Below, piece after piece: positions 23,623-31,747 of a stretch of DNA of 38,857 nucleotides. Within the stretch, counting starts at the first letter, position 1. Every line of letters starts with the position of its first letter. Source of the DNA: Limnohabitans sp. DM1 (GTDB taxonomy: Bacteria > Pseudomonadota > Gammaproteobacteria > Burkholderiales > Burkholderiaceae_C); the NCBI RefSeq assembly GCF_001269385.1, contig NZ_CXOO01000064.1:9-38865 (forward strand), read 5' to 3'. The notes beneath the pieces are model-generated. The model did not search any database and was not told the origin of the DNA. It saw nothing but the letters and a program-made list of their open reading frames with translations. Position numbers and translations under genes: made by a program.

Positions 23623-23967
23623 TCAACACAGATCGACTTCCACAAAAAAGTCGGATAACAATTGCTGTGCATCCTTGAACTCATAAGGCACACCCTTATC
23701 GCTGACATGACGATGTTTGTGGTCATACGGCAACTTTGTCCCGGCATACTTGAATTTTTTGGGAGGCTTCACCGCATGGGCATTGTCGTATCCAAGAATT
23801 CGTTTGCCATAGGGCTCGTGCAGAGTCAGTGCATAACGAACCCCATGCGGAATGTCCTTTGAAACTGGGACAACCCAAGCCTCGAACTTGACCCAATACC
23901 CGTCTCCCTGATCAATGATCTGATCATGGAGATCGATGAGAGTGGTTATGCCAAGATCATCACGCAT
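23623..23967 (-). CDS. DUF6516 (TumE-type) toxin-like protein
   Basis: This is a 114-residue protein with GYDNAHAVK and YDHKHRHVSDKGVPYEFKDAQQLLSDF, the family hallmarks, preceded by a beta-rich N-terminal domain (GYWVKFEAWVVPVSKDIPHGVRYALTLHEPYGKRIL). Family members are encoded with an HTH partner and have been proposed as toxins. It is the intact counterpart of the remnant at 20196-20365. Confidence 0.78.
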   Translation of the reverse strand: MRDDLGITTLIDLHDQIIDQGDGYWVKFEAWVVPVSKDIPHGVRYALTLHEPYGKRILGYDNAHAVKPPKKFKYAGTKLPYDHKHRHVSDKGVPYEFKDAQQLLSDFFVEVDLC

Positions 23968-23977
23968 CTAATGAATG

Positions 23978-23992
23978 TATCATCTGATGATA
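23978..23992. promoter_or_regulatory. Palindromic operator of the DUF6516/HTH pair
   Basis: A perfect 15-base palindrome TATCATCTGATGATA lies 10 bases upstream of the DUF6516 start codon. Confidence 0.6.
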
Positions 23993-24093
23993 AAGTTTTC
24001 AATAGGCATTCCTCACCAGCATCTCCTGCAAATCGAGGTCCCACATACAACAAAGCCACCCAAAGGCGGCTTTTCGTCATTGCTCCCCCACCC

Positions 24094-24551
24094 CGTCATT
24101 GCGAGCGAAGCGTGGCAATCCAGTGCCCGAACAAGCTCAGCTGCTGGATCTCCGCGTCGCAAGCTCCTCGCGATGACGAAACCAAGTCATTGCGCCCCCC
24201 ATCCCGTCATTGCGAGCGAAGCGTGGCAATCCAGTGCTCGAACAAGCTCAGCTGCTGGATCGCCGCGTCGCAAGCTCCTCGCGATGACGGATTCATAGAT
24301 AGCCGCAGCCTCCACGTCATTGCGCCCCCACCCCGTCATTGCGAGCGAAGCGTGGCAATCCAGTGCTCGAACAAGCTCAGCTGCTGGATCGCCGCGTCGC
24401 AAGCTCCTCGCGATGACGGAACCAATTCATTGCGCCGCCCCTCCCCGTCATTGCGCGCCCCCACCCCGTCATTGCGAGCGAAGCGTGGCAATCCAGTGTG
24501 TGGTCAAGCTCCGCAGCTGGATCGCCGCGTCGCAAGCTCCTCGCGAAGACG
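24094..24551. repeat. Four tandem copies of the GTCATTGCGAG palindromic repeat
   Basis: Four near-identical ~85-base copies start at 24094, 24205, 24334 and 24468. Each begins CGTCATTGCGAGCGAAGCG, carries GGCAATCCAGTGC and ends CTCCTCGCGATGACG (GAAGACG in the last). The two halves can pair into a long hairpin. The spacers of 25-50 bases contain decayed half copies. No gene was found between 23993 and 24961. Confidence 0.9.
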
Positions 24552-24589
24552 GACTCATAGATCGCCGCCGCCCCCTGCAAGAAAAAAAA

Positions 24590-24645
24590 AGGCTGGGTGA
24601 TGGCAGACATTAATTTGGAGAAAACAAACATAGGGAAATTTTTCA
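24590..24645 (-). pseudogene. Fragment of the 5' tip of ydcF
   Basis: The 56 bases, including GGCTGGGTGATGGCAGACAT and CATAGGGAAATTTTTCA, match the first codons of ydcF (17131-17182). A terminator follows on its 5' side as in the other fragments. Confidence 0.75.
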
Positions 24646-24660
24646 GAGCGCACAAACAAC

Positions 24661-24686
24661 AAAAGAGCCATCTGGCTCTTTTGTTT
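24661..24686. terminator. Bidirectional terminator hairpin
   Basis: A perfect 9-bp stem AAAAGAGCC / GGCTCTTTT with a 4-base loop is followed by T-rich sequence on the plus strand; the A/T ends serve both strands. Confidence 0.65.
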
Positions 24687-24728
24687 TCAAACAATTGGGA
24701 TCTGACCCCGATAAATATTGCCCGCTGG

Positions 24729-24859
24729 GAGGATTTTGTAGGAGCTTGCCCTGCAAGCGAAAAGCCTGTGGTCCACAAGCGTCTGATCGCCAACAGGGCT
24801 AGCCCCCACAAGGTGCAAGATTGAAGTCGCCCTACAAACTTCACAGGGCCGGATAAATA
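24729..24859. repeat. MITE copy lacking the left end, flanked by AATTGGG palindromes
   Basis: The central hairpin and right end (CACAGGGCCGGATAAATA) are present; the left terminal repeat is missing. AATTGGGATC palindromes sit on both sides (24692-24709 and 24874-24895). Confidence 0.78.
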
Positions 24860-24916
24860 ACATGGCTGCAAAACAATTGGGATCTGACCCCAATTAATCT
24901 TGGGCGCCAGAAACGA

Positions 24917-24940
24917 CGAAAGGGCCAGCAGGCCCCTTCG
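24917..24940 (-). terminator. Hairpin after higA
   Basis: The stem CGAAGGGGCC / GGCCCTTTCG with loop TGCT lies 22 bases past the higA stop. The following T-run is weak. Confidence 0.45.
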
Positions 24941-24961
24941 TGTTGCGCCGTCAACTGGCGT

Positions 24962-25270
24962 TCAAGCCAACGAAACACCGCCCATGGGCATCACCGTTTT
25001 GAGGATGGTCTTGAGCATCGACTGCTCGGCCACTTTGAGGTCATAACTTTGCTGCAAATTGAGCCACGACTGCGCATCCCCACCAAAGTAACGGGCCAAA
25101 CGCAATGCCGTATCTGGAGACACGCCGCGTCGACACAACACAATATCGTTCATTCGAGACGGCGTCACATGAAGCGCCTTGGCCAACGCATTGACACTCA
25201 AGCCCAAGGGCACGAGGTATTCCTCTTTGAGGACCTCCCCAGGATGAATGGCGCGCATTTGATTTTTCAT
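24962..25270 (-). CDS. higA: HigA-family antitoxin
   Basis: This is a 102-residue protein from the ATG at 25270 (GGAG 5 bases upstream), starting MKNQMRAIHPGEVLKEEYL, the standard HigA/VapI start. The Cro-type HTH is VNALAKALHVTPSRMNDIVLCRRGVSPDTALRLARYFG, followed by AQSWLNLQQSYDLKVAE. It is intact although its toxin gene is broken. An ATG overlapping the higB stop would add a few residues. Confidence 0.88.
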   Translation of the reverse strand: MKNQMRAIHPGEVLKEEYLVPLGLSVNALAKALHVTPSRMNDIVLCRRGVSPDTALRLARYFGGDAQSWLNLQQSYDLKVAEQSMLKTILKTVMPMGGVSLA

Positions 25271-25283
25271 AAAAACTCCAAAC

Positions 25284-25559
25284 TCAGTGGTCATCCAAAA
25301 TCTCCACACTCATCGGGCCACGCTCAGTCCAGACAAAGCAAATGCGAAACTGATCATTGACCCGGATGCTGTGCTGCCCAGCACGATCACTGCGCAAAGC
25401 CTCTAACCTGTTGCCAGGTCAATGCAAAAACTCCAGAGATGCGGCACTGTCGAGCATCTGCAACTTGCGTTCAACAAGCGTTTTCATCGCATTGAACCGC
25501 TTGACCTTACCGCCCTCAAAAAGGGCTCTGGTGTCAGCGCATGCAAATGAGATGATCAT
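25284..25559 (-). pseudogene. higB: HigB toxin with an in-frame TGA
   Basis: Read from the ATG at 25559 it gives MIISFACADTRALFEGG.. KTLVERKLQMLDSAASLEFLH, then TGA at 25421-25419. It continues in the same frame as PGNRLEALRSDRAGQHSIRVNDQFRICFVWTERGP to TGA at 25284. Both halves match HigB, including the C-terminal QHSIRVNDQFRICF core needed for ribosome-dependent cleavage. One substitution therefore truncates the toxin at 46 residues. Confidence 0.82.
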
Positions 25560-25568
25560 GACTTAGAT

Positions 25569-25587
25569 TTTATACCGATGATCGGTA
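25569..25587 (-). promoter_or_regulatory. Operator and -10 box of higBA
   Basis: A perfect 15-base palindrome TACCGATGATCGGTA (25573-25587) abuts a minus-strand -10-like TATAAA, about 10 bases upstream of the higB start. Confidence 0.6.
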
Positions 25588-25639
25588 AACGACACCCCAC
25601 GACCACACACTACTGGATCGCCGCGTCCCCCGCGTCATT

Positions 25640-25736
25640 GCGCCCCCACCACGTCATTGCGAGCGCAGCGTGGCAATCCAGTGCCCGAACAAGCTCAGCT
25701 GCTGGATCGCCGCGTCGCAAGCTCCTCGCGATGACG
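25640..25736. repeat. GTCATTGCGAG-type repeat copy
   Basis: It matches the copies at 24094-24551, preceded by a half copy. A further broken half runs into the ydcF fragment at 25800. Confidence 0.85.
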
Positions 25737-25799
25737 GAACCAAGTCATTGCCCCCCCCTAATTGCGAGCGAAGCGCGGCCATCTAGTGTGTGTTCAAGC

Positions 25800-25893
25800 T
25801 CAGCAGACAAAACGCCGCCCCACCCCACACAGCCAGCAAAACAGGGGCTGGCTGATGGCAGACATCAGTTTGAAGAAAACGAACAGAGGCACA
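25800..25893 (-). pseudogene. Fragment of the 5' part of ydcF next to pglF
   Basis: About 94 bases match 17084-17176 of ydcF (CTCAGCAGACAAA.., ACAGGGGCTGGCTGATGGCA). The frame is broken. It sits directly beyond the pglF terminator. Confidence 0.7.
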
Positions 25894-25912
25894 TTATTCA
25901 GGGCCCAAAAAC

Positions 25913-25940
25913 GACAAAAGAGCCAATTGGCTCTTTTGTC
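25913..25940. terminator. Terminator downstream of pglF
   Basis: A perfect 12-bp stem GACAAAAGAGCC / GGCTCTTTTGTC with loop AATT lies 38 bases beyond the pglF stop. Confidence 0.7.
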
Positions 25941-25977
25941 GACAAGCAATCAGGTGCTGACTGCCAACTTCAAACAG

Positions 25978-27930
25978 TCATGCCACTTTTTCAGACTCCA
26001 ACCACACCCAATCGACCCAGCTTCCGTCGGGCTGATAGCCCGGCACCAAATCCTTGAGCAAACTGCGAATCATGCGCACATCATTCTCATCCAGAGCCGA
26101 ATTCAAAGCTGTCAATTTTTGCTGCAACACATCCCAAGGCAAAAAGTCTTCGTGCGCCTTCATGATGCGGCGATGCATTGTTGGCAATGGGTTATCGCCG
26201 ATGAGCAACTCTTCATAAAGTTTTTCTCCAGGTCTCAAGCCGGTCACTTTGATCTCAATATCCCCATTCGGATGATCGGCGTCTTGAACCGTTAAGCCCG
26301 ACAACTCCACCATGCGCTTGGCCAAATCCAGAACCTTCACGGGCTCGCCCATATCCAGCACAAACACATCGCCGCCTGAAGCCATGGCGCCTGCCTGAAT
26401 CACCAACTGTGCGGCTTCGGGAATCGTCATGAAATATCGCGTAATGCGCGCATCCGTCAAGGTGATCGGACCCCCTTGCTCGATTTGCTTGCGAAACAAC
26501 GGCACCACCGACCCCGAAGAACCCAAGACATTGCCAAACCTGACCATACTGAACCGCGTCTTGCCGTTGCGAGCTGCCATCACCGCAGCATGAGACTGCA
26601 ACACCATCTCAGCCAAACGTTTGCTCGTGCCCATCACATTGGTCGGGCGCACCGCCTTGTCGGTGCTGATCAAAACAAAATCACTCACCCCATGCAAGGC
26701 ACATTGCAACGCAGTGATCAAAGTCCCTTGCACATTGTTTTTAACGCCTTCGGCCGGGTTGTGCTCAACCAATGGCACATGTTTATAAGCAGCCGCGTGA
26801 TAAACCGTATCGGGCTTCCAGGTGGCCAAAATTTCACCCATTCGCACCGCGTCGCGCACATTTGCCAGCAAAGGCACCAAGATCACATCATTTTCTGTGT
26901 CTGAGTCGCCATCCGCATCGGTCGCATTCTCTAACTCATGCGCGATGGCGTACAACGCAAATTCAGTCAACTCCACCAACAATAAAACCGTTGGTCGCAA
27001 CAAAACTATTTGGCGGCACAGCTCCGAGCCAATAGAGCCCCCGGCCCCAGTGACCATGACCACCTTGCCGCGAATATTCTTGTCCAACAGTTGCGCGTCG
27101 GGCTGCACCGTATCGCGCCCCAACAAATCCTCAATCTCCAACTCGCGCAAATCAGACACATTCACCCGCCCATGCGCCATGTCCATCAAGCCTGGCAGCG
27201 TACGCACCTTCAGCTTGTATTGACGCAACACATTCAAAATCTCATAGCGCTGAGTACGACTGGCCGAAGGAATCGCCAACAACACCAACGAGACATGGTG
27301 CACAGCCACCACGTCAGGTAAGTCATTTACACCGTAAACACGAACACCATTGATCACACGATCTTGCAACTGGACATCATCATCCAAAAACCCCACCAAC
27401 CGCATCTCATTGCTGTTGCGCAGTGCGGCCGCCAATTGCCGCCCAGCTGACCCTGCCCCATAAATCAATACCGCTTGGCCGCCCTGCTTGCCCAACATGT
27501 TGCGGTACAAACCACCCAACCAATACCGCACAAAAGCACGACTCAAACCCACAAACACCAGCAACAACAAAGGCTGCATGACACCCACTGAACGAGGAAT
27601 TCCGGGCACGCCCACCACCGTCACCACCGTCATGAAAACCAAACCATAAACGCTCATGGCCTGAACAATCGCCATGACGGCACTCGCGCCTGAATAACGA
27701 AAAATCGCTCTGTAAAACCCAGCGTTGACAAACAAAGGCAAAGCCAGCGCTACGGCCCCCACCCCCGCCCAAAACAAAGGCCCCCTCAAAGGCACCCATG
27801 CTTCAAACCGCAAACTGGCAGCCAAATGCAGCGACAGCAAACACAGCAATGCATCCACCCACAAGGCCAAAACCTGTTTGAACCAACGCGGCCATGACAG
27901 CAATAAAGAAGGAAGACGGTTAAGCAACAT
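25978..27930 (-). CDS. pglF: UDP-GlcNAc 4,6-dehydratase, membrane-bound (PglF/WbpM/CapD family)
   Basis: This is a 650-residue protein from the ATG at 27930; an upstream start at 28083 would translate repeat DNA. It has four N-terminal membrane helices (about residues 17-130), a first Rossmann domain (LIYGAGSAGRQLAAAL near 155-170), and a catalytic SDR domain with TGAGGSIG at 294-301, YKHVPLVE and STDKAVRPTNVMGTSKR. It converts UDP-GlcNAc to the 4-keto-6-deoxy sugar. PglE and PglD encoded upstream would complete UDP-diacetylbacillosamine. Confidence 0.93.
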   Translation of the reverse strand: MLLNRLPSLLLSWPRWFKQVLALWVDALLCLLSLHLAASLRFEAWVPLRGPLFWAGVGAVALALPLFVNAGFYRAIFRYSGASAVMAIVQAMSVYGLVFMTVVTVVGVPGIPRSVGVMQPLLLLVFVGLSRAFVRYWLGGLYRNMLGKQGGQAVLIYGAGSAGRQLAAALRNSNEMRLVGFLDDDVQLQDRVINGVRVYGVNDLPDVVAVHHVSLVLLAIPSASRTQRYEILNVLRQYKLKVRTLPGLMDMAHGRVNVSDLRELEIEDLLGRDTVQPDAQLLDKNIRGKVVMVTGAGGSIGSELCRQIVLLRPTVLLLVELTEFALYAIAHELENATDADGDSDTENDVILVPLLANVRDAVRMGEILATWKPDTVYHAAAYKHVPLVEHNPAEGVKNNVQGTLITALQCALHGVSDFVLISTDKAVRPTNVMGTSKRLAEMVLQSHAAVMAARNGKTRFSMVRFGNVLGSSGSVVPLFRKQIEQGGPITLTDARITRYFMTIPEAAQLVIQAGAMASGGDVFVLDMGEPVKVLDLAKRMVELSGLTVQDADHPNGDIEIKVTGLRPGEKLYEELLIGDNPLPTMHRRIMKAHEDFLPWDVLQQKLTALNSALDENDVRMIRSLLKDLVPGYQPDGSWVDWVWLESEKVA

Positions 27931-27953
27931 ATGGATTTGGCACTGAATGCCCA

Positions 27954-28200
27954 ATGAAGGCGAACGAGACCCACCCCCCGCATTGCGCAGAGAGAAAAAT
28001 GAAAACAATGAATGCATGCACGGGCTTGCCGCGCTGCGCTCGCAATAACAAGAGCGAGCAGAAAACGAAAAAAATGCCCTCATCGCGAGGAACCGCCTTT
28101 AGTCGCGAGGAGCGCAGCGACGTGGCGGGACGTGGCGATTCAGCTACAGCGCCTGCACAAGCACTGGATTGCCGCGCTCCGCTCGCCATGACAAGACTTG
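27954..28200. repeat. Degenerate GTCATTGCGAG-type repeats upstream of pglF
   Basis: Parts of several copies are seen (TTGCCGCGCTGCGCTCGCAAT, AGTCGCGAGGAGCGCAGCG, CACTGGATTGCCGCGCTCC). They fill the gap between pglF and the MITE at 28232. No promoter was identified with confidence. Confidence 0.7.
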
Positions 28201-28231
28201 AGCTGGATTGCTGCGCAACGCTGCAGCCAAA

Positions 28232-28410
28232 CTTATTGATCCGGCACACTGAAGTCTGAGCAGTGTGTTATCAATGAGGAGGATTTTGTGGGAGCTTGCC
28301 CTGCAAGCGAAAAGCCTGTTGTCCACAAGCGTCTGATCACCAGCTGGGCTGGTTCCCACAAGGTGCAAGATTGAAGTCACCCTGCAGACTTCAAAGGGCC
28401 GAATCAATAG
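28232..28410. repeat. MITE-like element, full-length copy, providing the pglE stop codon
   Basis: The 179-base element has ends CTTATTGATCCGGC and GCCGAATCAATAG, inner TGAAGTC / GACTTCA and a central hairpin. The last bases of its right end encode the Tyr and TGA that finish PglE. Confidence 0.82.
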
Positions 28411-29639
28411 CTGCCAGCCAACGCCATGACCTTCTCAATGGCTGAGCAGGTCTTTTGAATTTCTTCTTCTGTCAGCGTGGGGTGAACCAAAAACATCACC
28501 GATGTCTCACCCAACTCTTTGGCCTCCGGCAACCGAGACTCAGGCCGCCAGCCGGTGCCGTCAAACGCCTTTTCCAGATACACCTCGGAGCAAGAGCCCT
28601 GAAAACAAGGCACGCCCTCGGCATTGATCGCCTCGATGATGCGGTCACGCGACCACCCCGCCTGAAGTGACTCGGGTTTCACATAAACATAGCACTTGTA
28701 ATGCGCATGAAGGCAAGGCTTATCGTCATTGCGAGCACAGCGTGGCAATCCAGTCCCCGCGCCACCACAATCGACACACCGAAAATTCGGCACCCTCAGC
28801 GCCTCAAACTTTCGGCAAGCCGCCCAAATGGCCTCGGCATTGCGCGTGCGCAAAGCCGTCCAACCAGCCATGCGCCCCAACTGAATGCGCCCCAACACCG
28901 CCTGCATCTCCAGCATGCGCCAATTGGTGCCAAAACTCTCGTGCAACCACCTGAAGCCCGGTGGATGCTGCCGTTCATACACCGCCTCGTAACTCTTGCC
29001 ATGGTCCTTGAACGACCACATGGCCCGCCACAAAGCTTCGTCATTTGTGGTGACTATGCCCCCCTCGCCGCCCGTGGTCATGATCTTGTCCTGGCAAAAA
29101 CTCCAGGCCCCCACATGCCCAATGCTGCCCACAGGTCGCCCCTTGTAGCGTGCCCCATGCGCCTGGGCGCAATCCTCAATCACCTTAAAGCCACGCTCAG
29201 CAGCCAGCGCCATGATCGGGTCCATGTCGCACGGCCAACCCGCCAAATGCACGCACACCACCGCCTTGGTGCGGGGCGACAAAACAGCCGCAATCGTGCG
29301 GGCCGACACATTGCCGCTGTCCGCCTCCACATCAGCAAAAACAGGCACTGCACCCGCATTGACCACACACGAAATCGAAGCAATGAAGGTGCGCGGTGTC
29401 ACCACCACCTCATCGCCTGGCCCCACGCCCAAAGCCTTCAGCGCCACATCGAGCGCCAGCGTGCCATTGGCCAGCGCCACGGCATAGGCCGTGCCGCACC
29501 AAGCAGCAAACTCTTTTTCAAACTCGCGGGTCTCGGTGCCCGTCCAATAGTTCACCTTGTTGGACATCACCACGCGTTGCACCGCGTCGGCCTCTTCGGG
29601 GGTGAAACTGGGCCAGGGGGAAAAAGGAGTGTTCAGCAT
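28404..29639 (-). CDS. pglE: DegT/DnrJ/EryC1 aminotransferase (PglE-like) with a repeat-derived insert
   Basis: This 411-residue PLP enzyme has SNKVNYWTGTETREFEKEFA, ANGTLALDVALKALG, EDCAQAHGA and the Schiff-base Lys185 in FCQDKIMTTGGEGG. It should aminate the 4-keto sugar made by PglF. Residues around 290-310 (CGGAGTGLPRCARNDDKPCL) interrupt the conserved run-up to HAHYKCYVYV and are encoded by one arm of the GTCATTGCGAG repeat (28724-28760). The frame is kept, so the enzyme may tolerate it as a surface loop. The stop codon comes from an adjoining MITE. Confidence 0.9.
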   Translation of the reverse strand: MLNTPFSPWPSFTPEEADAVQRVVMSNKVNYWTGTETREFEKEFAAWCGTAYAVALANGTLALDVALKALGVGPGDEVVVTPRTFIASISCVVNAGAVPVFADVEADSGNVSARTIAAVLSPRTKAVVCVHLAGWPCDMDPIMALAAERGFKVIEDCAQAHGARYKGRPVGSIGHVGAWSFCQDKIMTTGGEGGIVTTNDEALWRAMWSFKDHGKSYEAVYERQHPPGFRWLHESFGTNWRMLEMQAVLGRIQLGRMAGWTALRTRNAEAIWAACRKFEALRVPNFRCVDCGGAGTGLPRCARNDDKPCLHAHYKCYVYVKPESLQAGWSRDRIIEAINAEGVPCFQGSCSEVYLEKAFDGTGWRPESRLPEAKELGETSVMFLVHPTLTEEEIQKTCSAIEKVMALAGSY

Positions 29640-29648
29640 GTTGTCTCT

Positions 29649-30305
29649 TCAGTTTTTGATTAAAGGCCGCGCCGGATTGCCCACCACCGTCACGCCCGGT
29701 GGCACGCTCTTGGTCACCACCGCGCCCATGCCCACCACCGCACCACGGCCAATGACCAAAGGCGCACCGGGCACGCCCTGCTTGATCACCGCACCCGTGC
29801 CAATGTAGGCATGGTCTTCAATGTGCACATTGCCGTTGCACATCACGCCTGGGGCAAAAGTCACATAGTCGCCAATCACGCAGTCGTGTTCCACATAGCT
29901 GTAAATGTTGGCGTGAAAATGCTGGCCTATGCGGATGTTGCTGGTCAGCGTGACAAACGGACACAACACTGCGCCATCGCTCAGTTGCACATCGTCCAGC
30001 TGCACCACATTGGCCGCACGCGCCTCGAAAAACTGCACGCCATCGGCCGCGCATCGCTCCACCAACTTCTGGCGCACTTGGCTGTTGGCAATCGCCACAT
30101 TCATGTGGCGACTGCTGGCAGGCTCGGCCAACCATTGGGCATAAGCCAACACCCGCTGCCCGTTGACCACAGGCGCTGGCGGGTGGTCGTCCACAAACAC
30201 CAAATCGGCATCGCCCGCCGCCAAATCGGCCTGCAACTGCTGGCGCACCAAAGGCAACACGCCACGGCCACAACCACTGGCCCCAAAAATGGCAAAACGT
30301 TTCAT
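29649..30305 (-). CDS. pglD: Sugar O/N-acetyltransferase, PglD/NeuD family
   Basis: This 218-residue protein has an N-terminal nucleotide-sugar-binding Rossmann-like part (FAIFGASGCGRGVLPL, VFVDDHPP) and a C-terminal left-handed beta helix of hexapeptide repeats. The likely catalytic His is in YVEHDCVIGDYV, and it ends VVGNPARPL. It would acetylate the amine made by PglE, giving UDP-diacetylbacillosamine. It lies 9 bases upstream of pglE. Confidence 0.9.
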   Translation of the reverse strand: MKRFAIFGASGCGRGVLPLVRQQLQADLAAGDADLVFVDDHPPAPVVNGQRVLAYAQWLAEPASSRHMNVAIANSQVRQKLVERCAADGVQFFEARAANVVQLDDVQLSDGAVLCPFVTLTSNIRIGQHFHANIYSYVEHDCVIGDYVTFAPGVMCNGNVHIEDHAYIGTGAVIKQGVPGAPLVIGRGAVVGMGAVVTKSVPPGVTVVGNPARPLIKN

Positions 30306-30353
30306 GATTCAGACCCGAACAACAGAACAGTAAAACCGCTAGAAAAAAGAAAC

Positions 30354-31061
30354 TCAGCGCCGCACGAAAATCTGAAAATTGTCGAGATCTGACGCCACAA
30401 CAGATGCCGCCTCAGACTTGGCATCCATTGCACCGAGCTGCAAACAACTGGCGTCATCGTCCAGCGCCGGCCAAAGCACACCCAAGCTGCCATGCTCAAG
30501 CCAAAACCCATCAGTAGCCAAACACAAGGTATGCCCGCCAGCCTCAAAGTGCAACAACTCGGGCAGGTGAAAACGCTTGGCATTCCAGCACCGCGTCAAC
30601 AAGTGGCGCTGGGGCAGTCTGGCGTGGTGCTCGTCAAACGTCTGGCCCAAGGCATTGGCCAAAGTGTGCACCGGGGACAACCACAACACCTGCTCAATCG
30701 CCCCGCCCGGATCCATCAACCCCACCCTGCAATCACCACACACCAGAGCCCAAACCGCCCCTGTGCTTGACCGCACCGCCAAGGCATAGCTGGCCGTTTC
30801 GTGCAAATACCGTAAGCGCGATTGCGTATGAAAAACCCGCAAAGCCTGGCTCAGCTTTTCAGGATCGAGGGCACGCCCGCCCTGCGCTGCATCCAACACC
30901 ACAGCCACCAGTTCACGCGCCAAAGCCTGTCCGTGCGCACCCTGCTGCGAAGCATCCACCACCACGCCCACGTCAAAAAACTCGGCCTGAATGCAGCCCC
31001 CTTGGTCCCGGTTATCAGCACAGCCCCGCCCCCGCTGGCTCGTCCACTGAACAAGGCTCAA
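30354..31061 (-). CDS. PP2C-like phosphatase domain protein
   Basis: This 235-residue protein has degenerate PP2C marks: GCADNRDQGG (N-x-D metal residue), VDASQQGAHG at the DGxGG position, WALVCGDCRVGLM (GDSR) and LCLATDGFW (SDG). The first metal Asp (D of VVVDAS) and the ATDG Asp are kept, but the glycines of DGxGG are changed, so activity may be altered. It is the last gene of a three-gene operon, overlapping the nucleotidyltransferase gene by 4 bases. Nothing links it to polysaccharide synthesis except position. Confidence 0.72.
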   Translation of the reverse strand: MSLVQWTSQRGRGCADNRDQGGCIQAEFFDVGVVVDASQQGAHGQALARELVAVVLDAAQGGRALDPEKLSQALRVFHTQSRLRYLHETASYALAVRSSTGAVWALVCGDCRVGLMDPGGAIEQVLWLSPVHTLANALGQTFDEHHARLPQRHLLTRCWNAKRFHLPELLHFEAGGHTLCLATDGFWLEHGSLGVLWPALDDDASCLQLGAMDAKSEAASVVASDLDNFQIFVRR

Positions 31062-31747
31062 GCAGCCATCCCCACCAAAGTCTCCAGCCGCTCAAAAATC
31101 AAACGCTCACGCCCGGCGTCATTGCCCGCAGCGCTGGTCACCGCATAAGAAAACGGCACCAACGGCATCAAACGCCGCAGCTCAGTCGCCACAAACGAAC
31201 GAAGCTCAAGGCTTGCCGTTTGCAAATCTTGAACCAACTCGGCCCGTCCATCGACCAAGGTCAAAATATCCTCAATGTCGCGGCTGCCCAGCGGATCATT
31301 GTTGCCCCGGCCCAGATAAGCCTCCAACTTGGTCGCCACAAAAAACGCGGGCGTCAACAAGCGAATCACCTGCCCATCGGGCAAAGCAAACGGCAAGGCC
31401 GAATGCAAAGCCTGCGCATACCAGCGGTTGGTAAAGCCCAACACCGCCACATCGTCAGGCATGAAATCCACGCGCAACTGCCCCAGCCGCATGGCACAAA
31501 TCGGCGCATCGTCTTCCATCGAATGCGAAAAACCACAACCCACCAACTGCGCCTGCAAACTGGCCAAACCCACATGCCCCACCACATGAACGATCAAATC
31601 CACATCATCGGTGTGCCGCACCTGCTGCTTGCTGAATGCATCGGTCAGCAGCAAGCCTGTGGTGCAACCACCCACAAACGCCACCTTCGCCAACAAATCA
31701 GGCCCCAGCGCCCTGGCCACCACGGCGATCATGTCCACATGGTTCAC
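31058..31747 (-). CDS. Nucleotidyltransferase-like protein (AbiEii-type)
   Basis: This is a 229-residue protein with VAFVGGCTTGLLLTD followed by RHTDDVDLIV, matching the GG-x(n)-DxD active site of AbiEii/MNT-type nucleotidyltransferases. LGFTNRWY and ATKLEAYLGRGNNDPLGSRDIEDIL follow, the latter frequent in this branch (K-x-x-A..DxxDI). Known relatives act as toxins that modify tRNA or proteins. It is encoded between a wHTH protein and a PP2C-like protein with 4-base overlaps on both sides. Confidence 0.8.
   Translation of the reverse strand: MNHVDMIAVVARALGPDLLAKVAFVGGCTTGLLLTDAFSKQQVRHTDDVDLIVHVVGHVGLASLQAQLVGCGFSHSMEDDAPICAMRLGQLRVDFMPDDVAVLGFTNRWYAQALHSALPFALPDGQVIRLLTPAFFVATKLEAYLGRGNNDPLGSRDIEDILTLVDGRAELVQDLQTASLELRSFVATELRRLMPLVPFSYAVTSAAGNDAGRERLIFERLETLVGMAA

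Noticed and set aside
24094..24551. CRISPR-like array of regularly spaced repeats
   Set aside because: Repeat units are ~85 bases and palindromic, the spacers are decayed pieces of the same repeat, and there are no cas genes.
24377..24871. Minus-strand ORF of 164 codons
   Set aside because: It is built from a MITE, a terminator, a ydcF tip and palindromic repeats; no coherent protein.
18974..25559. Recoding of UGA as a sense codon to explain in-frame TGA in hicA, higB and the HTH gene
   Set aside because: TGA ends many intact genes here (hisH, hicB, pglC, pglE), and hicA also has a frameshift.
27931..28083. 51-residue N-terminal extension of PglF
   Set aside because: It is translated from repeat DNA, and homologues start at the membrane segment after the ATG at 27930.
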